DNA of 64,000 bases from assembly GCA_046329585.1 (NCBI GenBank), contig JAXLUI010000001.1:1-64000 (forward strand). The letters run 5' to 3'. This stretch comes from DLKC01 sp002478885 (GTDB taxonomy: Bacteria > Bacteroidota > Bacteroidia > Chitinophagales > Chitinophagaceae). Below the pieces are notes generated by a model. That model saw only the letters and a program-made list of their open reading frames with translations, was not told where the DNA came from and did no database searches. A program made the position numbers and the translations under genes. How positions within the stretch are numbered: the first letter of the stretch is position 1; every line of letters starts with the position of its first letter. Positions 26,528 through 34,247 of the stretch are shown one piece after another.

Positions 26528-27367
26528 ATGTTTGAGACAGAAGACCAGTTGAAACGAAAAGTTGTACTGCAACAGTTTCCTCCGAAGCGGATTGTATCGC
26601 TGGTGCCGTCGATCACTGAGTTGCTCTACGACCTTGGTCTGCAGGAAGAAGTTATTGGCATCACTAAATTTTGCGTGCATCCAAAGGATTGGTTTCGTAG
26701 CAAGACAAGGGTTGGCGGAACAAAAGATATCAACACAGCAATTGTAAGGTCAATTAAGCCCGACCTTATCATCGCGAATAAAGAAGAGAATGTAAAAGAA
26801 CAGGTAGAGGCGCTTGAGTTGTTTGCACCTGCCTGGATCAGCGATATCAATACTTATGAAGAGGCTCTTCGCATGATAAAAGCCGTTGGCGAGCTGACGG
26901 GCAAAGACCAAAAGGCTACGCAGGTTATAAACCAAATCCATGCTGCATTCGAAACTCTGCCATGGCTTGTTTCCCCGACAGCCCTCATTGAACCGGCAAC
27001 CTGTTGTTACCTGATCTGGCGTAATCCTTACATGACCGTCGGCGGCGATACTTTTATCAGCAACATGTTGCGGCAATGCGGATTTAGGAATGCATTCGAA
27101 AACGAATCGCGCTACCCGCAGGTTTCATTGGCAGCTATTGCCTCACGAAGGCCGCAAATTGTTTTACTATCAAGCGAACCTTACCCGTTCAAAGAAAAGC
27201 ATATCGATGAAATACACTTAGCATTGCCCAATGCGCGTATTCTGTTGGTGGATGGCGAAATGTTTAGCTGGTATGGCAGCAGGATGTTGTATGCTGCGCA
27301 GTATTTTATTGAACTGCGGGAAAAAATCTTCACCGTCTCCGCGGACGGCAACCCGAATTTTTGTTAA
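26528..27367 (+). CDS. BtuF-like helical-backbone metal receptor without signal peptide
   Basis: A 279-residue member of the TroA/BtuF periplasmic-binding fold. RIVSLVPSITELLYDLGL and GITKFCVHPKDW match cobalamin/hemin-type binding proteins, followed by VGGTKDIN, KPDLIIANKEEN, TVGGDTFISNMLRQCG and PQIVLLSSEPYPF. No signal peptide or lipobox is visible; the protein starts with a short hydrophilic stretch, so it is probably cytoplasmic. No permease or ATPase gene is adjacent. It may bind a corrinoid or metal chelate inside the cell rather than feed a transporter, but its ligand is unknown. Confidence 0.8.
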   Translation: MFETEDQLKRKVVLQQFPPKRIVSLVPSITELLYDLGLQEEVIGITKFCVHPKDWFRSKTRVGGTKDINTAIVRSIKPDLIIANKEENVKEQVEALELFAPAWISDINTYEEALRMIKAVGELTGKDQKATQVINQIHAAFETLPWLVSPTALIEPATCCYLIWRNPYMTVGGDTFISNMLRQCGFRNAFENESRYPQVSLAAIASRRPQIVLLSSEPYPFKEKHIDEIHLALPNARILLVDGEMFSWYGSRMLYAAQYFIELREKIFTVSADGNPNFC

Positions 27368-27436
27368 CGAGGCTTACCCACATAACAGCAGGGGTGGAGT
27401 TTGCTATAGCACAGCCGGCTACAGCATACAACTAAA

Positions 27437-27459
27437 AAAGGAGCAACAAGTGCTCCTTT
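27437..27459 (-). terminator. Terminator after fbaA, possibly bidirectional
   Basis: The perfect stem AAAGGAGCA / TGCTCCTTT (5-nt loop) is followed on the minus strand by TTTTTTAG. It lies between the converging fbaA and metal-receptor genes and can serve both. Confidence 0.85.
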
Positions 27460-27481
27460 AAATGTGACTTTATATAAGTGC

Positions 27482-28555
27482 TTATACGTTTCTGCCGATG
27501 CAATTCAAATCGTTGAATGCTTCTTCCAGCCTTTTTACAAAATTGTCTTGTCCCTTGCGCAACCACACACGGGGATCGTAGAATTTCTTGTTTGGTTTTT
27601 CAGCGCCTTCGGGGTTACCCAACTGGCCCTGCAGGTAAGCTTCATTCTTCTTATAGAAATTAAGAATACCTTCCCAGAAAGCCCATTGCATGTCGGTGTC
27701 TATATTCATTTTGATAACGCCGTAATCCAGCGTCTCATGAATCTGGTTTTTTGGAGAGCCGCTGCCACCGTGGAATACAAAGTAAACCGGTTTGGCGCCT
27801 TCAGCAAGCCCAAGTTTTTGGGCGATGTAGGACTGGCTGTTCTTTAAAATGTCGGGGCGTAACTCAACGTTACCCGGACTATAAACACCATGCACATTAC
27901 CAAAGGAGGCGGCAACAGTAAAGCGGCTGCCAATCTTGCTTAGTGTTTCATATGCAAAATCAACTTCTGAAGGCTGTGTATACAATTTTGAGTTTTCAAC
28001 GCCGCTGTTGTCAACACCATCTTCTTCACCGCCCGTAACACCAAGCTCAATCTCGATGCTCATACCGAGCTTGTTCATGCGTTCAAAATACCCCGCAGAG
28101 ATTTCAATATTTTCATGTAAAGGTTCTTCGCTGAGGTCGAGCATATGCGAGCTGAATAGTGGCTTACCATTCTTTGCCATATAAGCTTCGCCAGCGGTTA
28201 ACAAACCGTCTATCCATGGCAGCCATTTTTTGGCAGCATGGTCTGTGTGCATCACCACGGGCACACCGTAATATTCTGCCACATTGTGCACATGCATAGC
28301 GCCACTCACTGCACCAATAATGTTTGCCTGCAACTGGTCGTTCGGCATTCCTTTGCCAGCGAAAAACTGGGCGCCACCGTTGCTAAACTGTATAATAACC
28401 GGAGATTTAACTTTTGCGGCTGTTTCCAACACTGCATTCACAGAATCGGTACCTATAACATTTACTGCAGGGAGCGCAAATTTGTTTGCTTTTGCATCGT
28501 CGTATAATGCCTGTAATTCTTCACCGTGTAAAACACCGGCAGAATATTTTGCCAT
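27482..28555 (-). CDS. fbaA: Class II fructose-bisphosphate aldolase
   Basis: A 357-residue cytoplasmic, zinc-dependent aldolase that interconverts fructose 1,6-bisphosphate with dihydroxyacetone phosphate and glyceraldehyde 3-phosphate in glycolysis and gluconeogenesis. The HTDH motif at 103-106 contains the catalytic Asp and a zinc His. IEIELGVTGGEEDGVDNSG, the second zinc His in GNVHGVYSPG, FHGGSGS and KMNIDTDMQWAF are all standard class IIA blocks. The length fits the E. coli FbaA type. It is terminated by a strong hairpin and is not in an obvious operon. Confidence 0.96.
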   Translation of the reverse strand: MAKYSAGVLHGEELQALYDDAKANKFALPAVNVIGTDSVNAVLETAAKVKSPVIIQFSNGGAQFFAGKGMPNDQLQANIIGAVSGAMHVHNVAEYYGVPVVMHTDHAAKKWLPWIDGLLTAGEAYMAKNGKPLFSSHMLDLSEEPLHENIEISAGYFERMNKLGMSIEIELGVTGGEEDGVDNSGVENSKLYTQPSEVDFAYETLSKIGSRFTVAASFGNVHGVYSPGNVELRPDILKNSQSYIAQKLGLAEGAKPVYFVFHGGSGSPKNQIHETLDYGVIKMNIDTDMQWAFWEGILNFYKKNEAYLQGQLGNPEGAEKPNKKFYDPRVWLRKGQDNFVKRLEEAFNDLNCIGRNV

Positions 28556-28612
28556 AGTTGAGTTGCTTTTGGATTGTTAATTAAATTGGGTTGCGAAGAT
28601 AATGCAAACAGG

Positions 28613-29740
28613 TCAATGGAGAAAGACCGATGTTTTGGAAACCGTGTCCTGTGGCCAAAGCGCCGCTGTTTGTGTAATAGTGCCGGCACATGCGGCGTCA
28701 CTGCCCGGTACGCTTTGTTCTTCCTTTGTTGCCAAAATCAATTTTCTTTTGCCAGGGTCGTTTTTTACCATGTACGATGCAGCGCACGGGGTTTTAATCT
28801 TGTAAAAGGTACGTTGCGTTTTTGATTTTTCTTTGATAATGTTATAGAAAAAATCGCTCATCAATTGCAGCGTTGTGTCTTTGTAGGGCGCTACTTTAAG
28901 GCCGAGGTCGTGTTTGCCGCTGTTAAAGCTGTGCAATGCAGTTGGCAGCCCAATGTTTACCGCACGCTGATTGATGCTGAAACTCCCATATAATAAATAG
29001 TTGCCGTTGCGTTTGTTGAATCCTGAGATATAAGGAATGGTTGTATCGTCAATTGAATGAGCGCATGCTACCGGAACATCGGCCGGCGTTATCCACGCGG
29101 TATCGAATAGTGCACCCCACATCGAATATACCCCCTGCACACTGCTGGTATTAACCAGTGTGTTGGTGCTACCGTCGAGGTCGCGTTCGCTAAAAACGCC
29201 AAGCCGGTTTGCCGTGCTATCGATCTTCATATAAGCCTTACAGAGTACCGTCATTCCACCTGCGGAAGCGCCGCTGATAAAAACAAGGTTACTGTCGATG
29301 CCCAGGCTCTGTGCATTGGCTTTGACAAAACGAATAGCGGCATCCAGGTCTTGAATTGCCCTTACAATGGAAGCCGACAATTCGGCGTCGCTATCGGATG
29401 CCTGGCCCAACCTGTAGTCTATAGAAATCACCACATAACCCTTCCTGGCAAGTTTGCCGCAGAAATCCATAATAGCGGGGTCGTTCCTGTGCCCGTTTCT
29501 GAAGCCGCCGCCGTGCACAAAGCATATTGCTGCACGCTGTTTTGTACTATCGCCTGCAGGGCGATGAACATCAAGCAGCAGGTCTTCTGATTTGCCCAGG
29601 TAATTGATATTGTTGCCGTATTGTAGTGTGATGGTATCGCTGCCGGTAAATAAATCATCCCTGTACCGTTCGGCCGGGGCCTGTCCGAATGATGTGCCGG
29701 CGGCAACCAGCAGTAATGACAGAAGCTGGTATCGTTTCAT
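28613..29740 (-). CDS. Secreted alpha/beta-hydrolase (carboxylesterase/lipase-like)
   Basis: A 375-residue exported protein. The signal peptide (about 1-19) ends at SFGQ. The hydrolase core has the oxyanion HGGGF motif (about residue 76), the nucleophile elbow GASAGG and a late His in SGKHDLG. This is the BD-FAE/carboxylesterase type that cleaves esters of small acids or acetylated sugars. The last 65 residues are a basic, unrecognised tail without a T9SS signal. It is a shorter paralogue of the esterase domain in the T9SS protein at 31674-33827. Confidence 0.83.
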   Translation of the reverse strand: MKRYQLLSLLLVAAGTSFGQAPAERYRDDLFTGSDTITLQYGNNINYLGKSEDLLLDVHRPAGDSTKQRAAICFVHGGGFRNGHRNDPAIMDFCGKLARKGYVVISIDYRLGQASDSDAELSASIVRAIQDLDAAIRFVKANAQSLGIDSNLVFISGASAGGMTVLCKAYMKIDSTANRLGVFSERDLDGSTNTLVNTSSVQGVYSMWGALFDTAWITPADVPVACAHSIDDTTIPYISGFNKRNGNYLLYGSFSINQRAVNIGLPTALHSFNSGKHDLGLKVAPYKDTTLQLMSDFFYNIIKEKSKTQRTFYKIKTPCAASYMVKNDPGKRKLILATKEEQSVPGSDAACAGTITQTAALWPQDTVSKTSVFLH

Positions 29741-29980
29741 TGGTTTGTTTTTTTTGACTGGCCGGCATTTGCCACCGTCAATGAAAAATTACGACATATT
29801 GTTTAATGAAAACCGTGCGCCTCTTTTATTGTTTCAGATACCCTTTTCGGAAAGTGGTTTAAGCAACCTGTAAATAAAAGCCGGGACGGCTTTAAGTGCA
29901 TGCTATGAAATTACTTAGCAGCTATTGCCGCAAAATTTTGGAGAGTTATGATAAAAAAACACTCAAATGCTTAAACTCCT

Positions 29981-29988
29981 TATTTTTG
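29981..29988 (+). promoter_or_regulatory. Promoter -7 element of accD
   Basis: TATTTTTG fits TAnnTTTG, 20 bases before the start codon. A -33 TTTG is not evident. Confidence 0.45.
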
Positions 29989-30007
29989 TCCCCTTCAATA
30001 ACCCTTT

Positions 30008-30934
30008 ATGAGTACAAAAAAGGAAGAGGATTTCGATACCAGGTTGTCGGGCGATGAAAATGCGAATGCACAAGGTGGAGAATCCAAGACCAAATGGTAT
30101 AAAAGGCTTAGGAAAGGTATTACTACTTCAACGGCTGACAAGAAAGAAACTCCCGAAGGATTGTGGAGTAAGTGCCCTGAATGTAATTATATCTGCACCA
30201 CAACCGAGTTAAGGGAAAATCTTTATGTGTGCCCTAAATGTAATTATCACCACCGCATCGGCAGCGACGATTATTTTGATATTTTGTTTGATAACGGCGA
30301 GTACACCGCACTGTACGACGAGATCACCAGCAAAGACTTTTTGGGTTTTACCGATCTTAAGCCTTACCAGAAAAGGCTCGATGAAATACATTCCAAAACT
30401 GATCTGAAAGACAGTATGCGTGTTGCCGCTGGCACAGCAAATGGTAAAGCACTGGTGGTAGCCTGTATGGATTTTGAGTTCATCGGGGGGTCCCTTGGAA
30501 GCGTAATGGGCGAGAAGTTTAGCCGCGCGGTAGATTATTGCCTTGAACATCGGCTTCCTTACCTGGTTATCAGCAAAAGTGGCGGAGCCCGCATGATGGA
30601 AAGCGCTTTCAGCCTGATGCAGCTCGCAAAAACCAGCGGCAAGCTTGCCCTGTTAAGCGATGCAGGGCTGCCTTATATTTCGCTGCTCACCGATCCCACT
30701 TTTGGTGGTATTTCGGCCAGCTTTGGTATGCTTGGTGATCTCAATATAGCCGAGCCCGGCGCGCTTATAGGTTTTGCAGGCCCGAGGGTAATCAAAGAAA
30801 CGATTAAGAAAGACCTGCCCCCCGGTTTTCAGCGCAGCGAATTCCTGCTTGAGCATGGGTTCCTGGATTTTATTGCAGACAGAAAATCGTTGAAGGATAA
30901 ACTGTCGCAGTTAATTGAATTGTTGCAGCACTAA
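30008..30934 (+). CDS. accD: Acetyl-CoA carboxylase carboxyltransferase subunit beta
   Basis: A 308-residue cytoplasmic subunit. The N-terminal zinc ribbon (CPEC ... CPKC) follows a charged leader of about 50 residues that is longer than in E. coli. The crotonase-fold core contains FMGGSLGSVMGEK-like FIGGSLGSVMGEKFSRA, SGGARMMESAFSLMQLAK, PTFGGISASF and FAGPRVIKETI. With AccA it transfers carboxyl from carboxybiotin to acetyl-CoA, giving malonyl-CoA for fatty acid synthesis. accA is not in the window. smpB follows after a hairpin. The acyl-CoA carboxylase genes at 44.7-48.5 kb form a separate enzyme. Confidence 0.96.
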   Translation: MSTKKEEDFDTRLSGDENANAQGGESKTKWYKRLRKGITTSTADKKETPEGLWSKCPECNYICTTTELRENLYVCPKCNYHHRIGSDDYFDILFDNGEYTALYDEITSKDFLGFTDLKPYQKRLDEIHSKTDLKDSMRVAAGTANGKALVVACMDFEFIGGSLGSVMGEKFSRAVDYCLEHRLPYLVISKSGGARMMESAFSLMQLAKTSGKLALLSDAGLPYISLLTDPTFGGISASFGMLGDLNIAEPGALIGFAGPRVIKETIKKDLPPGFQRSEFLLEHGFLDFIADRKSLKDKLSQLIELLQH

Positions 30935-30947
30935 TCTTCATAACAAC

Positions 30948-30992
30948 TATTTTTGCACCCCGTCATGATTTTATTATGACGGGGTTTTGTTT
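30948..30992 (+). promoter_or_regulatory. smpB promoter -7 element and hairpin ending just before its start codon
   Basis: TATTTTTG (30948-30955) fits TAnnTTTG. A 9-bp perfect stem follows (CCCCGTCAT 30958-30966, ATGACGGGG 30976-30984) and then TTTTGTTT. The ATG of smpB is at 30993. The hairpin can terminate accD and, if transcription starts near 30961, would also be the 5' end of the smpB message. Confidence 0.65.
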
Positions 30993-31433
30993 ATGGCAAA
31001 AGAAATGAATAACAGGCAGGCTTATTTCAATTACCTCATAGAAGATAAATATGTGGCCGGGATTGTGCTGCTTGGAACCGAAGTGAAGTCGATCCGTGAA
31101 GGCAAGCTGAGTTTTGCCGATAGCTTTTGTTTGTTTGAAGGAAGTGAATTGTGGGTTCGGGGACTAAATATTGCCGAATACTCCCACGGAACCGTAAACA
31201 ATCACATCTCTGTTCATGACCGCAAGCTGCTGCTCACCAAACGCGAACTGAAGAAGCTGCAGCAAAAAATGAAAGAGAAGGGCTATACCATTGTGCCGTT
31301 GAAAGTTTTCTTTAACGAGAAGAATTTTGTGAAAATAGAAATTGGCCTGGCAAAGGGAAAGAAAACGCACGACAAGAGAGAGTCCATTAAAGAGCGCGAT
31401 ACACAGCGGGAAATTAAGCGATACCTCAAGTAG
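30993..31433 (+). CDS. smpB: SsrA-binding protein
   Basis: A 146-residue RNA-binding protein that carries tmRNA into stalled ribosomes for trans-translation. Family blocks are clear: YFNYLIEDKYVAGIVLLGTEVKSIREGK, SFADSF, LNIAEYSHGT, RKLLLTKRE, and the basic tail GLAKGKKTHDKRESIKERD that folds into the mRNA channel. ATG 30993 gives the standard start; the TTG at 30987 would lie inside the T run of the upstream hairpin. The length is typical. Confidence 0.96.
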   Translation: MAKEMNNRQAYFNYLIEDKYVAGIVLLGTEVKSIREGKLSFADSFCLFEGSELWVRGLNIAEYSHGTVNNHISVHDRKLLLTKRELKKLQQKMKEKGYTIVPLKVFFNEKNFVKIEIGLAKGKKTHDKRESIKERDTQREIKRYLK

Positions 31434-31452
31434 CCATGCTAGATTTTATTGT

Positions 31453-31581
31453 CCCGGCGCCGGCACTTGTAGCATCGCCTCTTGCGTCGCACATTTCAGG
31501 GTTCGGAACGTTGGCCGGGCAGCGATATGCAGTACAAGCGTGCGACGCAACCGGTGCCAAACCGGAGTTACCGGTGCCGGC
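31453..31581. repeat. Dispersed intergenic repeat, copies 7a and 7b as a head-to-head inverted pair
   Basis: Plus-strand core TTGCGTCGCACATTT at 31482-31496 and minus-strand core TTGCGTCGCACGCTT at 31536-31550 face each other across about 40 bases. CCCGGCG (31453-31459) and TGCCGGC (31575-31581) lie at the outer edges. It fills the gap between the converging smpB and esterase genes. Confidence 0.85.
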
Positions 31582-31673
31582 TACCAAATTATCATTGCTT
31601 ACGTGCCGGGGGTATAAAAAGAGAAAAGGCCCCGATCTTACGATCAATGGCCTTTCCCGATTTATCCAACCTT

Positions 31674-33827
31674 CTACCTCTGAATAAGGAACCTGGTGTG
31701 CAGGCAGGTGTTTTCACTTCTCCATTCAACATAGTACATACCCGGGCTAAGCTTTAGCACGTCAACGGAGTACTCGTTGATGCCCTGAACGGCAACGGCT
31801 GTTTTGCTATAGACCTGTTGGCCTGCAATGTTGAAAATACTGATCCGCACGTCACCGGCTTTATCCGCATTTGCGCGAATGTTTATCTTATCTGTTGCCG
31901 GATTTGGAAATACTGCACAACCTGGTGTTAGTGTTACATCATCGGACAGGCTTGCGTCAAAGCCCTTTCCTTTTGTACACTTGACGAGTTTAACAACCTT
32001 TGAAACTGCACTGCAGTTGCTTGCACTTGTTTCCAGCACTGCATAGCTTCCGGCGCTGTTGGCTAAGTATGTGATGCCTGTGGCGCCAGGTATAGTTACA
32101 TTGTTTTTGTACCATTGATAGGTGAGGCCTTTGCCTGTGTTAGCGACCATTTTTACGGTACCGGTGGCACAGAGGCTGGTACCTTCAGGTGTTGTTATGG
32201 CTGACTTTGGTTTTGCATTTACCACAACCACCACCACTGCGGAAGTATCTTTACAGGCACCGTCCAGTATTTCCTGCACGGAGTAGTTACCGGCAACATT
32301 AACGCTCAGCGACTCGTTTGTCGCGCCGTTTATTTTTGCCCCGTTTCTGCACCATTGATAAGCAATATCGTCTCCTTCATTTGCAGTAAGGGTTGTTTGG
32401 GTGCCGCCGCAGATATAAAGAATGTTTTGCTGGTTTATTTTAGCATTGAGCGTGTTATCATCAATTAATCCGTTGCAATCATTGTCAAGCCCATCGCAGC
32501 GTTCAGGAGCGCCCGGGTAAACGGTGGCATTGTTATCGTCACAATCATTGTGGTTTGTTACATAGCCTTCCGGCGCATCATAGGCCTGTAAAGAATCGTT
32601 GAAATCGCCATAGCCGTCTTCGTCAGCATCCCTGTAGAAGGTGTATTGCTGGTCTTCATCAATACTGCCATCGCAATCGTTGTCAATTCCGTCAACGATT
32701 TCTTTTGCACCGGGATAGACAGTATTGTTTTCGTCGTCGCAATCAGTGCTGTCAACAACATAACCCCCGGGTTTGACGGTATCCACCAGGAAATCGTTGA
32801 TATTGCCGAAGCCATCTTCATCTTTATCCCTGTAATAAGTAAGTTCTACTGCCTGGTGCACCGGCACGTCACAACTGTATTCCCAATCATAGAATATATT
32901 GTTGGTTATTTTTTCGCCGCGCATCAGTTTGTGAAAAAAGCAAGCGGTATTGGTCATGGTAAAATCATCATTATAGCCTGTTGTTTCACTGTTTTCATGG
33001 TGACCACCATGGAGGATATGTACATAGGCCGCCTCGTTATACTGGCAAAGCTGCCTGTAGATACAGAGTGAACCGTATAATGCATTGTAGTTTGGGCACC
33101 AGAGGTAAGTACCCATATCCACAGGTATTACTTCATCTGCATCGCCCTGGAAAAAGATGGTTGGAAATGTCCTGCCTTCATGAACAAGGGAGGAGTCCAT
33201 CACTGCACCGGCTATGCTCGAAATTCCTTTTATGGTGTAGCTGTTTGAAAGGTCGTTGGATGCATTGCTAAGGCTACCCAATTCACTGGCACATTTTGGC
33301 AACGCGAAGGAGGCAATATTATCATCGAGATAATTAATTGCCATTGCTGTTATGGCACCGGCGCTGATTCCGCCCGTAAATAACCAGGCTGTATCAATAT
33401 TATAGTTGTCGGCCTGTGACACCAGGTAGCGCATTGCTGCATTTGCATCCTGCAATGCGCGGTAGACTGCAGGGAGCAGGGTAGCTGTGTCGCCCTTGCA
33501 TTGCGTCTGGTAATTCCAACCAAGGCGATAATTGATGGTAGCTGCAATAAAACCAGAGTCAGCGAGCACCTGGCACTGGGTTGCGAGCCCCTCTTTCCGC
33601 CCGCCAAAGAAACTACCGCCATGAATGAGCATAACAAGAGGATATTTTTTGCCGGGCGTCATGTCGTGGGGGAAGTAAATGTCCATGGTTAATGGCACAG
33701 AGTTGTTCATCCAGTCTGTATTTTGTCCGTAGGCTACATCGTAGAGGTTTTGTGTTTTTGCGGGCGTGGCAGACAGGACAAACACGCACAGCAGAACACA
33801 CACGATTGGCTGCAATAGATTTTTCAT
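31674..33827 (-). CDS. Secreted esterase with MopE calcium-type repeats, Ig-like domains and T9SS tail
   Basis: A 717-residue exported protein. The signal peptide (about 1-26) ends TKTQ. The alpha/beta-hydrolase domain (about 30-310) has the HGGSF oxyanion motif and the nucleophile elbow GISAG. Two MopE-type repeats follow (about 330-450), each with DKDEDGFG or DADEDGYG and then DCDD.N.TVYPGA...DGIDNDCDG, typical of Asp-rich metal-binding repeats. Two PKD/Ig-like domains (about 460-620) precede a Por sorting tail (VFPNPATDKINI ... GMYYVEW). A surface esterase held away from the cell by a calcium-stiffened linker is the likely picture; the substrate is unknown. Confidence 0.85.
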   Translation of the reverse strand: MKNLLQPIVCVLLCVFVLSATPAKTQNLYDVAYGQNTDWMNNSVPLTMDIYFPHDMTPGKKYPLVMLIHGGSFFGGRKEGLATQCQVLADSGFIAATINYRLGWNYQTQCKGDTATLLPAVYRALQDANAAMRYLVSQADNYNIDTAWLFTGGISAGAITAMAINYLDDNIASFALPKCASELGSLSNASNDLSNSYTIKGISSIAGAVMDSSLVHEGRTFPTIFFQGDADEVIPVDMGTYLWCPNYNALYGSLCIYRQLCQYNEAAYVHILHGGHHENSETTGYNDDFTMTNTACFFHKLMRGEKITNNIFYDWEYSCDVPVHQAVELTYYRDKDEDGFGNINDFLVDTVKPGGYVVDSTDCDDENNTVYPGAKEIVDGIDNDCDGSIDEDQQYTFYRDADEDGYGDFNDSLQAYDAPEGYVTNHNDCDDNNATVYPGAPERCDGLDNDCNGLIDDNTLNAKINQQNILYICGGTQTTLTANEGDDIAYQWCRNGAKINGATNESLSVNVAGNYSVQEILDGACKDTSAVVVVVVNAKPKSAITTPEGTSLCATGTVKMVANTGKGLTYQWYKNNVTIPGATGITYLANSAGSYAVLETSASNCSAVSKVVKLVKCTKGKGFDASLSDDVTLTPGCAVFPNPATDKINIRANADKAGDVRISIFNIAGQQVYSKTAVAVQGINEYSVDVLKLSPGMYYVEWRSENTCLHTRFLIQR

Positions 33828-34119
33828 AGAAAAAGGTAATAAGGTTGATATTGGATATGATTACTTAAGGGTGAAACTACTTTGTGATTATTTTACTGTT
33901 TACCAGTTTTACCCTGCGGTTACTTAACAACACTTAACTATTGTTTTGCATTGTTAAAATCATGTTTGAATTTCTACTGCAGAGTTACACACAAAGGCTG
34001 AAACGGGTTATAGTTGAAGCTTGTTGTTATATGTAGTATATATTCGAATTGACTGTCGTGGAGAAAGGGTTGTGTGTACTTGTTATTGCAAGGGCAACGG
34101 TGCCGAAATGGTGTTCCTC
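33828..34119. other. AT-rich gene-free region
   Basis: No coding frame is supported. The part next to the esterase start should hold its promoter; no clear TAnnTTTG was picked out. No dispersed repeat copy is present. Confidence 0.4.
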
Positions 34120-34151
34120 AAAAAAAACAGGCCGGTCAATTGGCCAGCCTG
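34120..34151 (-). terminator. Rho-independent terminator after the M61 peptidase gene
   Basis: On the minus strand CAGGCTGG pairs with CCGGCCTG (one G-T pair, 8-nt loop) and is followed by eight T. Confidence 0.78.
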
Positions 34152-34247
34152 CCATATGTCAACTATAATGCGTAAGCGCTGATGGATACCGGGGATGCCC
34201 GTCAAGCAAGGGACGATATATTATAAGGCCTTATACAATAGGCCTGA

